NCBI RefSeq assembly: GCF_036345155.1
Contig: NZ_CP107772.1
Coordinates: forward strand, 7,378,001 to 7,442,000
Direction of reading: 5' to 3'
From: Streptomyces sp. NBC_00582
GTDB taxonomy: Bacteria > Actinomycetota > Actinomycetes > Streptomycetales > Streptomycetaceae
DNA: 64,000 nucleotides
Shown here: positions 1-6,757 of the stretch, one piece after another
Position numbering within the stretch: the stretch's first letter is position 1
How the letters are laid out: each line of letters begins with the position of its first letter
Notes under the pieces: generated by a model
Told to the model about the DNA's origin: nothing
Seen by the model: only the letters and a program-made list of their open reading frames with translations
Database searches by the model: none
Made by a program: the position numbers and the translations under genes

Positions 1-102
1 TTTCGGGGTCGGCATGCCCCCATCCTGGCCCACCGAGGGCTTTCAGGACCATTGCCCAGGGCAGCGCCATATGACAGCCTGTGTTCGTCATGCCGATCGC
101 CT

Positions 103-117
103 GTTGATATTTCGAAC
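103..117. promoter_or_regulatory. Candidate IclR-type operator upstream of the IclR gene
   Basis: The sequence GTTGATATTTCGAAC lies 35-49 bases before the GTG start of the IclR gene. It shares the nine-base core GATATTTCG with an element at 23799-23814 and resembles a third site at 26090-26105, both in front of sugar-acid catabolic genes. The right half TCGAAC is the reverse complement of the GTTCGA half-site seen there. Autoregulation is an inference. Confidence 0.4.
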
Positions 118-151
118 GCAGGCCAGGGACGAAACAGGGAGGGGGCCGGTC

Positions 152-925
152 GTGGGACGCCTCGTACCAGCCGTGACCCGAGCTCTCGACATTCTCGAGC
201 TCTTCCTCGACGGGGACGGGACGCTCTCCGCCCCCGACATCGTGCGCAAGCTCCAGCTCCCGCGCACCACGGTGCACGAACTGGTGACCACGCTCGCCGC
301 GCGCTCCTACATCGTCCCCGTGCCCGGACAGCCCGGACGGTACCGCCTCGGCGTCCGTCCTTACCAGCTCGGCAGCCGCTACGCCGAGCAGCTCGACCTC
401 GCCGCCGAGGGGCAGCAGGTCGCCCGCAGTGTCGCCGAGACGTGTGACGAGACCGTCCACGTGGCGATCCTCGAAGGGACGGACGTCATCTACATCGCCA
501 AGGTCGACTCCACGCACGCCGTGCGCATGGTGTCGGCCGCCGGCCGCCGGCTGCCCGCCCACTGCACCTCCGTCGGCAAGATGCTGCTGGCCTCCCTCCC
601 CGAGGCCGAGCTCAGCGCCCGGATCCCCGACGACGCGGCGCTCGTGCGGATGACCCCCAACAGCATCACCGAGCCCGCCGCCCTGCGCACCGCGCTCGCG
701 GAGATCCGGGACCGGGGCGTCGCGGTGGAGAGCCGCGAGTCGAACCCCGACGTGAGCTGTGTCGCCGCCCCCGTCCGTGACCGCACCGGCCAGGTCGTCG
801 CGGCCCTGTCCATCTCCGTGCCCATGATCCGCTGGAGCGACGACCGCCGCACCGAGCTGGAGCAGCTCGCCGCGAAGGGCGCCGCCGAACTGTCGGAACT
901 CCTCGGCTACCGGAGCGCGGCATGA
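152..925 (+). CDS. IclR family transcriptional regulator
   Basis: DNA-binding regulator of 257 residues. The N-terminal winged helix-turn-helix covers about residues 5-65, with the recognition helix in LPRTTVHELV. The IclR effector-binding domain follows from about residue 75 to 250, including the typical LPAHCTSVGKMLLA segment. I chose the GTG at 152 because a purine-rich AGGGAGGGGG precedes it and homologous proteins start just before the helix-turn-helix; the frame is open further upstream. The stop overlaps the start of the next gene by four bases (ATGA), so it is translationally coupled to a sugar lactonase. IclR proteins usually control a small catabolic regulon in response to a carboxylic acid. 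Related operator-like sequences occur here and at 23.8 and 26.1 kb, suggesting it also governs the dehydratase/dehydrogenase genes there. Confidence 0.9.
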   Translation: MGRLVPAVTRALDILELFLDGDGTLSAPDIVRKLQLPRTTVHELVTTLAARSYIVPVPGQPGRYRLGVRPYQLGSRYAEQLDLAAEGQQVARSVAETCDETVHVAILEGTDVIYIAKVDSTHAVRMVSAAGRRLPAHCTSVGKMLLASLPEAELSARIPDDAALVRMTPNSITEPAALRTALAEIRDRGVAVESRESNPDVSCVAAPVRDRTGQVVAALSISVPMIRWSDDRRTELEQLAAKGAAELSELLGYRSAA

Positions 926-1770
926 GCACCTCGTACGACGTCGCGGTACGGGCCGAGGCCACCCTCGGCGAGGGCCCCACCTGGGACCCGGCCACCGGCC
1001 GCCTCCTCTGGCTCGACATCCTGGGCTCCCGCCTGCACACCTACGACCCCTCGACCGGCCGCCGCACGGTCCGGGTCACCGACCAGCACGTGGGCGCGGC
1101 CAAGCCCCGCGCGGGCGGCGGCCTGGTCCTGAACCTCCGTGACGGCGTGGGCCTCCTCGACGAGGACGGCGCCTTCCGCTGGCTGCACCACGAGCCCGTC
1201 CCCGGCCGCCGCGCCAACGACGCAGCCGTCGCCCCCGACGGCTCGCTGTGGGCCGGCACCATGCGCTACGACGAGGCGCCGGGCGGCGGCACCCTGTCCC
1301 GCTTCACCGGCGACGGCACGGCCGAGGTCTTCCTCGACGACGTGGCGGTGAGCAACGGCACGGGCTGGAGCCCGGACCACTCGCTCATGTACTACATCGA
1401 CTCCCCGACCCGCCGCGTCGACGTCTTCGACTTCACCGACGGCCGGATCTCCGCCCGCCGCCCCTTCGTCGAGATCGAGGAGGGCGCCGGCTTCCCCGAC
1501 GGCCTCACCGTGGACGCGGACGGCTGCGTCTGGGTCGCGCTGTGGGACGGCGCAGCGGTCCGCCGGTACACCCCCACGGGGGAACTCGACCGCGTCATCA
1601 CCCTCCCCACCCCCCGGGTGACGGCCTGCGCCTTCGGCGGCGCCGACCTGACCGACCTCTACGTGACGACGGCCCGAGTGGGCCTGGACGCCCCGCACCC
1701 GGTCGCGGGCTCACTGCTGGTGGTACCGGGGGTGGGCAAGGGCCTGCCCCAGCCGGCGTTCAGGGGCTGA
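922..1770 (+). CDS. SMP-30/gluconolactonase family sugar lactonase
   Basis: Six-bladed beta-propeller lactonase of 282 residues, the normal family length, with no signal peptide (cytosolic). The four metal ligands of the SMP-30 family are in register: Glu17 (GEGPTW), Asn99 (RRANDAAV), Asn145 (VSNGTGWSPD) and Asp193 (GFPDGLTVD). The expected reaction is divalent-metal-dependent hydrolysis of an aldonolactone to the aldonic acid. The ATG lies inside the TGA region of the IclR gene (ATGA overlap). A lactonase under an IclR regulator fits an oxidative sugar pathway; the dehydrogenase at 23913-24917 and dehydratase at 24914-26071 would supply the flanking steps. The actual sugar cannot be read from the sequence. 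Confidence 0.88.
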   Translation: MSTSYDVAVRAEATLGEGPTWDPATGRLLWLDILGSRLHTYDPSTGRRTVRVTDQHVGAAKPRAGGGLVLNLRDGVGLLDEDGAFRWLHHEPVPGRRANDAAVAPDGSLWAGTMRYDEAPGGGTLSRFTGDGTAEVFLDDVAVSNGTGWSPDHSLMYYIDSPTRRVDVFDFTDGRISARRPFVEIEEGAGFPDGLTVDADGCVWVALWDGAAVRRYTPTGELDRVITLPTPRVTACAFGGADLTDLYVTTARVGLDAPHPVAGSLLVVPGVGKGLPQPAFRG

Positions 1771-1774
1771 CCGA

Positions 1775-1797
1775 CCCGCGCCCCTTTGGGGCGCGGG
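1775..1797. terminator. Bidirectional terminator between convergent genes
   Basis: Perfect 10-bp stem CCCGCGCCCC / GGGGCGCGGG with a TTT loop, five bases after the lactonase stop and upstream (on the opposite strand) of the FAD oxidoreductase stop at 1851. There is no U-tract, as is common in Streptomyces. Its right arm is also the start of a dispersed intergenic repeat. Confidence 0.65.
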
Positions 1798-1824
1798 GCC
1801 GCGTCCCTCTGCGGCTCCGCCGCG
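1788..1824. repeat. Dispersed intergenic repeat, copy 1
   Basis: A 37-base element with fixed ends GGGGCGCGGGGCCG and TGCGGCTCCGCCGCG around an eight-base variable centre (CGTCCCTC here). A second copy of identical length and ends lies at 6667-6703, with centre TATCGATG. Both copies directly follow a coding region. I recall closely similar 3'-intergenic sequences being common in Streptomyces genomes; that is memory, not a search. Confidence 0.6.
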
Positions 1825-1850
1825 CCCGGACACCCTGGCGCGGCTACCGG

Positions 1851-3263
1851 CTACGGCAACCCCACCCGCTTGAGTTCCTCCCCGGTCAACGGCGGTCCGC
1901 TCAACGCCGGCTTGAGCGGCCCCACCGCGGCGGCCAGCAGCACGGACGGCGTCAGCAGCACCGCGGCCCCCCGCTCCAACGACGTCACGTCGGTCACCCG
2001 GCGGGCGATCCGCCCGTTCCCGGTGGCCGTCAGCATCAGCCGCCCCACGTACGCCGACAGCACCCGGTCCCGCACCGTCGGGCCGCCCTCCGTCGCCCCC
2101 GGGTAGAACACGTCCTGCCCGATCGCCAGATCCCACGCGGCCGCCGCCGGCCGTGCCACCGCCCGCTGGATGCGCCGGGCCAACCCGGCCGCTCCCCACC
2201 CGTGGCGCCGCACCGCACCCCGCAGCAGCACCGCGCTCTGCGCGGCGACGGCGAGCCCGTGGCCGTAGAGCGGGTTGAACGCGGCGAGCGCGTCCCCGAG
2301 GACCGCGAAGTTCTCCGGCCACACCGGCATCCGCTCGTAGAAGTGCCGCCGGTTGAGCGTGGTCCGCGTGTACGACACGTCGGTCAGCGGCTCGGCCCGC
2401 TCCAGCAGCTCCCCGATGATCGGATGCCGCAGCTCCTCCCGGGCGAACCGGACGAAGTCCCCGGCGTCGGCGGACGGTTCACCGCCCCGCGTCCCGTTGA
2501 GGGTGACGATCCAGCGGCCGTCCTCGATGGGGAGCAGGAACCCGGCCCGCCCCGGACGCCCGTCCCGCGGATCCGGCTGCACGTTCACGATCGGGTAACC
2601 GGAGCGCGCCTGCTCGGGGGCGAGATACAGCCGGCTCGCGTACGCCAGCCCGGCGTCGACCTCACGCCGCTCCACCTCGGGCAGCCCCAGCTCCGTCAGC
2701 CACCGCGACGCCCGGGAGCCGCGTCCCGTCGCGTCCACGACCAGCCCGGCCCGCACCACCCGTACGCCGTCCCGGTCCCCTCCCCTGCTGCGGACCCGCA
2801 CGCCGGTGACCGCCGCCGCCGTGCCCTCCAGCCCCAGCACCTCGGTGTCGTCGAGCAGTTCGACCCGCTCGTCCGCGAGGACCTGCGCCCGGACGGTGGC
2901 GTCCAGCAGGTCCCGTCCCGCGAGGACGACGTGGTGCGACTCGGGCCAGCGCCGGAACCAGCCGCGCGCCCCCATCACCACCATGTCCGTGGTGACCGGA
3001 TGCCGGCGCGCCCCGGCCGCCCACAGCGCGTCCGTGGCGCCCGGCAGCAACTCCGTGAGCGCCCGCACCCCGCCCGACCACAGCATGTGGGCGTGGCGCG
3101 CCTGGGGGAGCCCCTTGCGGGGCGCGGGACCGTCGGGCAGCACGTCCCGCTCGACGACGACGACCCGCTCGACGAGACCGGCCAGGGCGGCCGCCGCGAG
3201 CATGCCGGCATGGGATCCCCCCAGGACTACGGCGGTTCTGGCGGGGGTGGGATCTTCAGTCAT
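1851..3263 (-). CDS. FAD-dependent oxidoreductase / monooxygenase-like protein
   Basis: Flavoprotein of 470 residues. The N-terminal Rossmann dinucleotide motif is VVLGGSHAG (residues 12-20), with the acidic end of beta-2 at VVVVERD (34-40). A DATGRGSR block follows mid-protein, and a GDALAAFNPLYGHGL segment near residue 315 is the GD motif that contacts the FAD ribityl chain in group A monooxygenases and geranylgeranyl-reductase-like enzymes. No tryptophan-halogenase WxWxIP motif was seen. There is no signal peptide or membrane segment. The gene is monocistronic and convergent with the lactonase. Substrate is unknown; polyketide/terpenoid hydroxylation or lipid reduction are both possible. 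Confidence 0.8.
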   Translation of the reverse strand: MTEDPTPARTAVVLGGSHAGMLAAAALAGLVERVVVVERDVLPDGPAPRKGLPQARHAHMLWSGGVRALTELLPGATDALWAAGARRHPVTTDMVVMGARGWFRRWPESHHVVLAGRDLLDATVRAQVLADERVELLDDTEVLGLEGTAAAVTGVRVRSRGGDRDGVRVVRAGLVVDATGRGSRASRWLTELGLPEVERREVDAGLAYASRLYLAPEQARSGYPIVNVQPDPRDGRPGRAGFLLPIEDGRWIVTLNGTRGGEPSADAGDFVRFAREELRHPIIGELLERAEPLTDVSYTRTTLNRRHFYERMPVWPENFAVLGDALAAFNPLYGHGLAVAAQSAVLLRGAVRRHGWGAAGLARRIQRAVARPAAAAWDLAIGQDVFYPGATEGGPTVRDRVLSAYVGRLMLTATGNGRIARRVTDVTSLERGAAVLLTPSVLLAAAVGPLKPALSGPPLTGEELKRVGLP

Positions 3264-5188
3264 GCGCGGAGGTGCTCTCTGCCGGGGCGGACCGCGAGCT
3301 CACGGACCGCGTCGATGTCATCGGGATGCCGGAGAACCTCGGACACGGCCTGGATCTCCCGCAACAGATAAGTCGTATCGGTCCCGGCCCCGTCGCCGGC
3401 CGTGAACCCGCCGTCCTCCCTGCGGGAGGCCCTGGACACGGCCTCCCTGCGGGAGGCCCTGGACACGCCGGCCGAGGCGTCCGGACCCGAGACGTCCGGA
3501 CCCGAGACGGCCGGATCCAGGGGGGCCGGAGCCGAGGGGGCCGGATCCGAGGCGTCCGGATCCGAGGCTTCCGGATCCAGGGGGGCCGGAGCCGAGGCGG
3601 CCGGATCCAGGGGGGCCGGAGCCGAGACGGCCGGATCCGAGACGGCCGGATCCGAGGGGGCCGAGTGGGCCGGCGTACCGGGAGAGCCGAATGCCCCTGG
3701 CCCCGCCACGGAGCCCTCCGCCCGCACGCCCGTACCCTCGCCCCCGCCCACCGCGCTCTCCAGCCTCGGCCCGGCACCCCGCGCCCCGGCGACAGCGCCT
3801 CCGGCCCTCAGCGCGGCACTTCCGACTCCCAGCCCGGCGCCCCCGGCTCCCAGTCCGGCACTCCTCGCTCCCAGCCCGGCGCCCTCGGCACCCAGCCCGG
3901 CCCCTCCGGCTCCCGGCGCGGCACTCCTGGCTTCCGTCGTGGCGGCCCCGGCTCCCGGTCCGGCCCCTCCGGCTCCCAGCGCGGCGGCCCTGGCTCCGAG
4001 TCCGGCCCCTCCGGCTCCCGGCGCGGCGCCCCCGGCTCCCGGCGCGGCGTCCCCCCGCCCCGCCCCTCCGGGCTCCGGGGCGGTGGGCCCGGGCTCCGGG
4101 ACGGTGCTCGGGGTGTTGGTCCCGGTGCCCTCACGGGGCTCGTCGTGGTCCAGGGTCGCCACTGCCTCCTGGATGGTCACCGCTGCCGCCAGGGCCTGGG
4201 CGCGGCCGCGGTCGAAGCCGAGGGCCACCGCCGCGTCGTAGGAGCGTCTGCGCAGGTCGTCGTCGAGATGGCGGGCGAGCTGGAGGACGGCGTCACGGAT
4301 GAAGGTCTCCCGGCGGATCAGCCGCAGCTCGGGGGTGGCACGCAGAGCGAGCGGCTCGCGGCTGCCGACGGCCGAGCGCATGAGCCGGGCCAGCGGCTTC
4401 AGACCGCGGTGCAGCCGGCGGACCCGCCAGCGCTCCTGGAGGTACTGCCCGGCGTGCGGGACGATGAAGCCGATCGCGACCAGCGTCGCGGCGACGCACG
4501 CGGCCGACGGCGCGATGTTGGTGTTCAGCCAGTCCAGGTCGTGCCCGGTCCAGCGGGCCACGACGGCCGTCAGCTTGGCCGCGCTGAACAGCAGGTTCGT
4601 CACATACCCGGCCCCGAGGAAGCGCAGCCCCCAGCGCAGCCAGGCATCGAGCCCCTCGGTGCGGCTCCAGTTCCAGATCAGCCCGGCGGTGACCGAGCAG
4701 GCCACCGTGTGCGCGAGCAGATAGAGCAGGATCTCCTCACGCATGAAGGGCGTCGTGGCGTAGTACGTGTCCAGGTCCCGGATCCGCTCCACGGGCACGT
4801 CGGCGAGCGCGAACAGCACCCACAGCGCGACCACGACCCCCGCGTACACGGAGACCACCCACCGGGTGGCCCGCCGGGTCTGGGCCGAGCGCTCGGTGAG
4901 GTTGTTGCGCCAGGCGATGACCAGCAGCAGCCAGGACGCGGAGAGCGCGGTGAGCAGCGAGTACACCCACGGCGCCGCGATGTTGGGGACCCCGGTGACC
5001 CGGTTGGTCCAGGCGATCGTCTTCGGCGCGGCGAACACGAACACCGCGCACGCGAACAGCAGCAGCCCGCCGACCGCCCGCAGCAGCGGATCCCGCCACA
5101 GCTTGAGGATGCTGGGCAGCTTGATCGCCAGGGCGGCGCCCAGCACCACCGTGGGCAGCCAGAAGGAGATGTACAGGCCGTGGATCAC
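3260..5188 (-). CDS. MAB_1171c-like seven-helix membrane protein with repetitive C-terminal tail
   Basis: Predicted integral membrane protein of 642 residues from a GTG at 5188 that overlaps the upstream metalloprotease stop by four bases (GTGA). Seven hydrophobic helices fill about the first 250 residues, beginning YISFWLPTVVLGAALAIKL. A soluble helical region (about 250-370) follows, with QYLQERWRVRRLHRGLKPL and an FIRDAVLQLARHL segment. This resembles the actinobacterial family I know as MAB_1171c putative transporter, usually encoded next to an ImmA/IrrE-like protein. Unusually, roughly residues 400-600 are low-complexity five-residue repeats rich in Gly/Ala then Ser/Pro/Asp, followed by a non-repetitive, probably conserved end (TYLLREIQAVSEVLRHPDD). 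The function is unknown; transporter is only a label. Confidence 0.75.
   Translation of the reverse strand: MIHGLYISFWLPTVVLGAALAIKLPSILKLWRDPLLRAVGGLLLFACAVFVFAAPKTIAWTNRVTGVPNIAAPWVYSLLTALSASWLLLVIAWRNNLTERSAQTRRATRWVVSVYAGVVVALWVLFALADVPVERIRDLDTYYATTPFMREEILLYLLAHTVACSVTAGLIWNWSRTEGLDAWLRWGLRFLGAGYVTNLLFSAAKLTAVVARWTGHDLDWLNTNIAPSAACVAATLVAIGFIVPHAGQYLQERWRVRRLHRGLKPLARLMRSAVGSREPLALRATPELRLIRRETFIRDAVLQLARHLDDDLRRRSYDAAVALGFDRGRAQALAAAVTIQEAVATLDHDEPREGTGTNTPSTVPEPGPTAPEPGGAGRGDAAPGAGGAAPGAGGAGLGARAAALGAGGAGPGAGAATTEARSAAPGAGGAGLGAEGAGLGARSAGLGAGGAGLGVGSAALRAGGAVAGARGAGPRLESAVGGGEGTGVRAEGSVAGPGAFGSPGTPAHSAPSDPAVSDPAVSAPAPLDPAASAPAPLDPEASDPDASDPAPSAPAPLDPAVSGPDVSGPDASAGVSRASRREAVSRASRREDGGFTAGDGAGTDTTYLLREIQAVSEVLRHPDDIDAVRELAVRPGREHLRA
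3415..3468. repeat. 27-bp direct repeat, two copies, in coding sequence
   Basis: Two near-identical adjacent copies (3415-3441 and 3442-3468) beginning CCTCCCTGCGGGAGGCCCTG. They encode a duplicated nine-residue SRASRRE-type unit in the C-terminal part of the membrane protein. The unit is a whole number of codons, so the frame is preserved. Confidence 0.8.
3469..3668. repeat. 15-bp tandem repeat array encoding Ser/Asp/Pro pentapeptides
   Basis: About a dozen degenerate 15-bp units (for example ACGGCCGGATCCGAG on the plus strand, with many GGATCC sites) encode pentapeptides such as SDPAV, LDPAA, SAPAP, SDPDA and SGPDV. The five-codon period keeps the frame. The array lies between the Gly/Ala repeat and the terminal conserved segment of the membrane protein. 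Confidence 0.8.
3790..4085. repeat. Tandem Gly/Ala-coding repeat array with 15-bp period
   Basis: Degenerate units of the CCGGCTCCCGGCGCG type encode Gly-Ala-rich pentapeptides (GAGGA, GLGAR, APGAG) in the same membrane protein. The period is again five codons. The array differs in composition from the neighbouring Ser/Pro/Asp array, so two independent expansions occurred in one gene. Confidence 0.75.
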
Positions 5189-5802
5189 CGGGCCGCGCCC
5201 CCACGCCCGCGATAGCCCAGCGTCCGCTGCACCGGCGACGCCTCCCCGCCCGCTCCGCCCGCCCCGTCCGCGCAGAGGTAGCGCCGGAAGCGGGCCGCGA
5301 GCCGGTGGCCGAAGTCGTCGGCCTCGGCCTCGTCGGCCTCCCGGGACCCGTTGCGGGCGGCCACCGTCAGCGCGACGGACTCCCAGTCGCGCCGCCGGGC
5401 GAGCACCCCCGCCGCGTCCCGGCCGAGGCCGTGATGGTGGTGCCGGTGCCCGGCGTGCAGATGCCACAGCTCATGGCCGAGGATCACCAACTGCTGCACG
5501 GCCTCGGCCCGTTCCTCCACGATGACCAGGTCGAAGTCATGGAACTCCACCCACAGCCCGGTCACCCCGATCTCGTCCGGGAACCGCTCGAACCGCAGCT
5601 CCACGGGCCGTCCGCCGCGCCGCGCGGCCATCGCCTCGCACAGCGCCCGGGACACCTCCCGCACCCCGGCCGGCCGCCGGGGCCGGGCCCGCAGCGCGGC
5701 CGAGAGCTCACCGGTGAGTTCGCGCATGGCCGGTCCGGTCCTCGGGCGCCGCAGCGCGGAGGCGATCCGGGCCGCCCTCTCGCGCGCGCCCGCGATGTCC
5801 AT
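5185..5802 (-). CDS. ImmA/IrrE-like metallo-endopeptidase
   Basis: Small cytosolic zinc-peptidase-like protein, 205 residues from the ATG at 5802 (GAAGGGGGCGGG upstream); an in-frame GTG at 5823 would add seven residues. The HELWH zinc motif is at residues 110-114, followed by a run of histidines (HAGHRHHHH) and an acidic EADEAEADDFGHRLA segment that could supply the third ligand. In the ImmA/IrrE family such enzymes cleave or inactivate a partner repressor. The stop overlaps the GTG of the seven-helix membrane protein by four bases, so the two are produced together. No XRE-type repressor is adjacent, which is the usual ImmA partner. A role in membrane-linked signalling is an inference. Confidence 0.8.
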   Translation of the reverse strand: MDIAGARERAARIASALRRPRTGPAMRELTGELSAALRARPRRPAGVREVSRALCEAMAARRGGRPVELRFERFPDEIGVTGLWVEFHDFDLVIVEERAEAVQQLVILGHELWHLHAGHRHHHHGLGRDAAGVLARRRDWESVALTVAARNGSREADEAEADDFGHRLAARFRRYLCADGAGGAGGEASPVQRTLGYRGRGGAAR

Positions 5803-5934
5803 CAGGTCCCGCCCCCTTCTCACCGCCGCACGGCAGCCCGCCCGGCGCCCTCCGGCCGCGGCTTCGAGCCTACGCGGCTGGTTGTGTCCGCGTCACGAAA
5901 AGATTCGACGGGAGTGGGGGAGTGGCGAGGGTGC

Positions 5935-5950
5935 GATAGAAAGCGCTATC
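5935..5950. promoter_or_regulatory. LacI-type operator upstream of the decayed arabinan locus
   Basis: GATAGAAAGCGCTATC is a near-palindrome centred on AGCGCT, with arms GATAG/CTATC, the hallmark of LacI-family operators. It lies about 100 bases before the start of a sugar-binding-protein remnant. No LacI gene is adjacent; the nearest is at 27868. Confidence 0.5.
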
Positions 5951-6050
5951 AGACTTCGTGTCGAAACCATTGACGCGCAAGCGCATCGATTTTACGGTCG
6001 CGTTCGAAGTTACGGGCAAGATCCGAAATGTCGAACGACAGGGGCAAGGT

Positions 6051-6255
6051 ATGGCACAACCTCGCCTGAATCGCAGGCACCTCCTCACCGCGGCGGCCGG
6101 TGCGGTGGTCGCGGGCAGCTTCGGCTTCGCCGCGCTCGGCACCGGCGCCGACGCGCTCGCCGCGGGCAGCCGCACCCGCGTCCGCTACTGGAACCTCTTC
6201 CAGGGCGGCGACGGCGCCAACCAGGTCGCGATGGTGGACGCCTTCCGCAAGGACG
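6051..6255 (+). pseudogene. N-terminal remnant of a sugar ABC transporter substrate-binding protein
   Basis: Only about the first 68 codons survive. A Tat-type signal peptide (RRHLLTAAAGAVVAGSFGFA, residues 8-27) and an ADALAAG junction lead into RVRYWNLFQGGDGANQVAMV, which reads as the start of the mature domain of a family-1 solute-binding protein. The expected continuation of over 350 residues is missing: after VDAFRKD the sequence switches to a different frame and to a GH43 glycosidase. The RBS GACAGGGGC and the LacI-type operator at 5935 remain intact, so the remnant may still be transcribed. In related loci a binding protein is followed by two permease genes; here everything between it and the GH43 gene is gone. 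Confidence 0.75.
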
Positions 6256-6667
6256 GGCAAGGCGATCGGGGGACGCCCAGGTCCACCACCTGGCCACCCG
6301 CCCCGACGCCCCCTACGCGGTGGAGGGCCCGTACATCGTCCGCCACGGCCGCTACTACTACCTCTTCGCCAGCTACGACCAGTGCTGCGCGGGAGTGAAC
6401 TCGACGTACAGGATCAGGGCCGGCAGAGCGACGAAGGTGACGGGCCCGTACGTCGACAGCACCGGCACGCCCCTCCTGGAGGGCGGCGGCGACCTCCTCC
6501 TGGAGGGTCACGGCCGCTCCATCGGCACCGGCGGAGAGTCGATCTTCAAGGACGGGGGCAGAGATGTCCTGGCGTACCACTACTACGACGCAGCCGACAA
6601 CGGCACCCCGAAGCTGGGGCTCAACACCTTGAGCTGGACCAAGAACGGCTGGCCAACGCTCTTTTAG
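6253..6667 (+). pseudogene. C-terminal fragment of GH43 arabinan endo-1,5-alpha-L-arabinosidase, frameshifted
   Basis: About 135 codons of the second half of a GH43 arabinanase: VHHLATRPDAPYAVEGPYIV, then GRYYYLFASYDQCCAGVNST, then GHGRSIGTGGESIF and the terminal LGLNTLSWTKNGWPTLF. The DNA starts in the frame reading TGKAIG at 6253 and moves to another frame at a run of five G (6268-6272). Removing one G would restore TGKAIGDAQVHHLA, so a +1 slip (or sequencing error) adds to the upstream deletion. The first half of the propeller, including its catalytic base, is absent, so no activity is expected. The neighbouring intact GH51 gene shows this was an arabinan-degradation locus. Confidence 0.8.
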
Positions 6668-6703
6668 GGGCGCGGGGCCGTATCGATGTGCGGCTCCGCC
6701 GCG
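6667..6703. repeat. Dispersed intergenic repeat, copy 2
   Basis: A 37-base element starting on the last base of the GH43-fragment stop codon. Its ends GGGGCGCGGGGCCG and TGCGGCTCCGCCGCG match copy 1 (1788-1824) exactly; only the central eight bases (TATCGATG) differ. It lies between the pseudogene and the GH51 gene. Confidence 0.6.
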
Positions 6704-6757
6704 TGGGCGCGACCGGACCCACCCACCCGCGGACACAACTGAACCTGAAAGGAAAAG

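Noticed and set aside
1248..3371. A 707-codon open frame on the plus strand across the lactonase and flavoprotein genes
   Set aside because: Composition is Arg/Pro/Gly-rich as expected from an out-of-frame GC-rich gene; it opposes two genes with clear motifs.
3469..4085. CRISPR-like or minisatellite array
   Set aside because: Units are 15 bp, contiguous without unique spacers, degenerate, and keep a coding frame, so they are coding tandem repeats.
3272..5215. A 647-codon plus-strand open frame opposite the repeat-tail membrane protein
   Set aside because: Repeats make both strands open. The minus strand has seven membrane helices and GTGA coupling to the protease; the plus strand has no motif.
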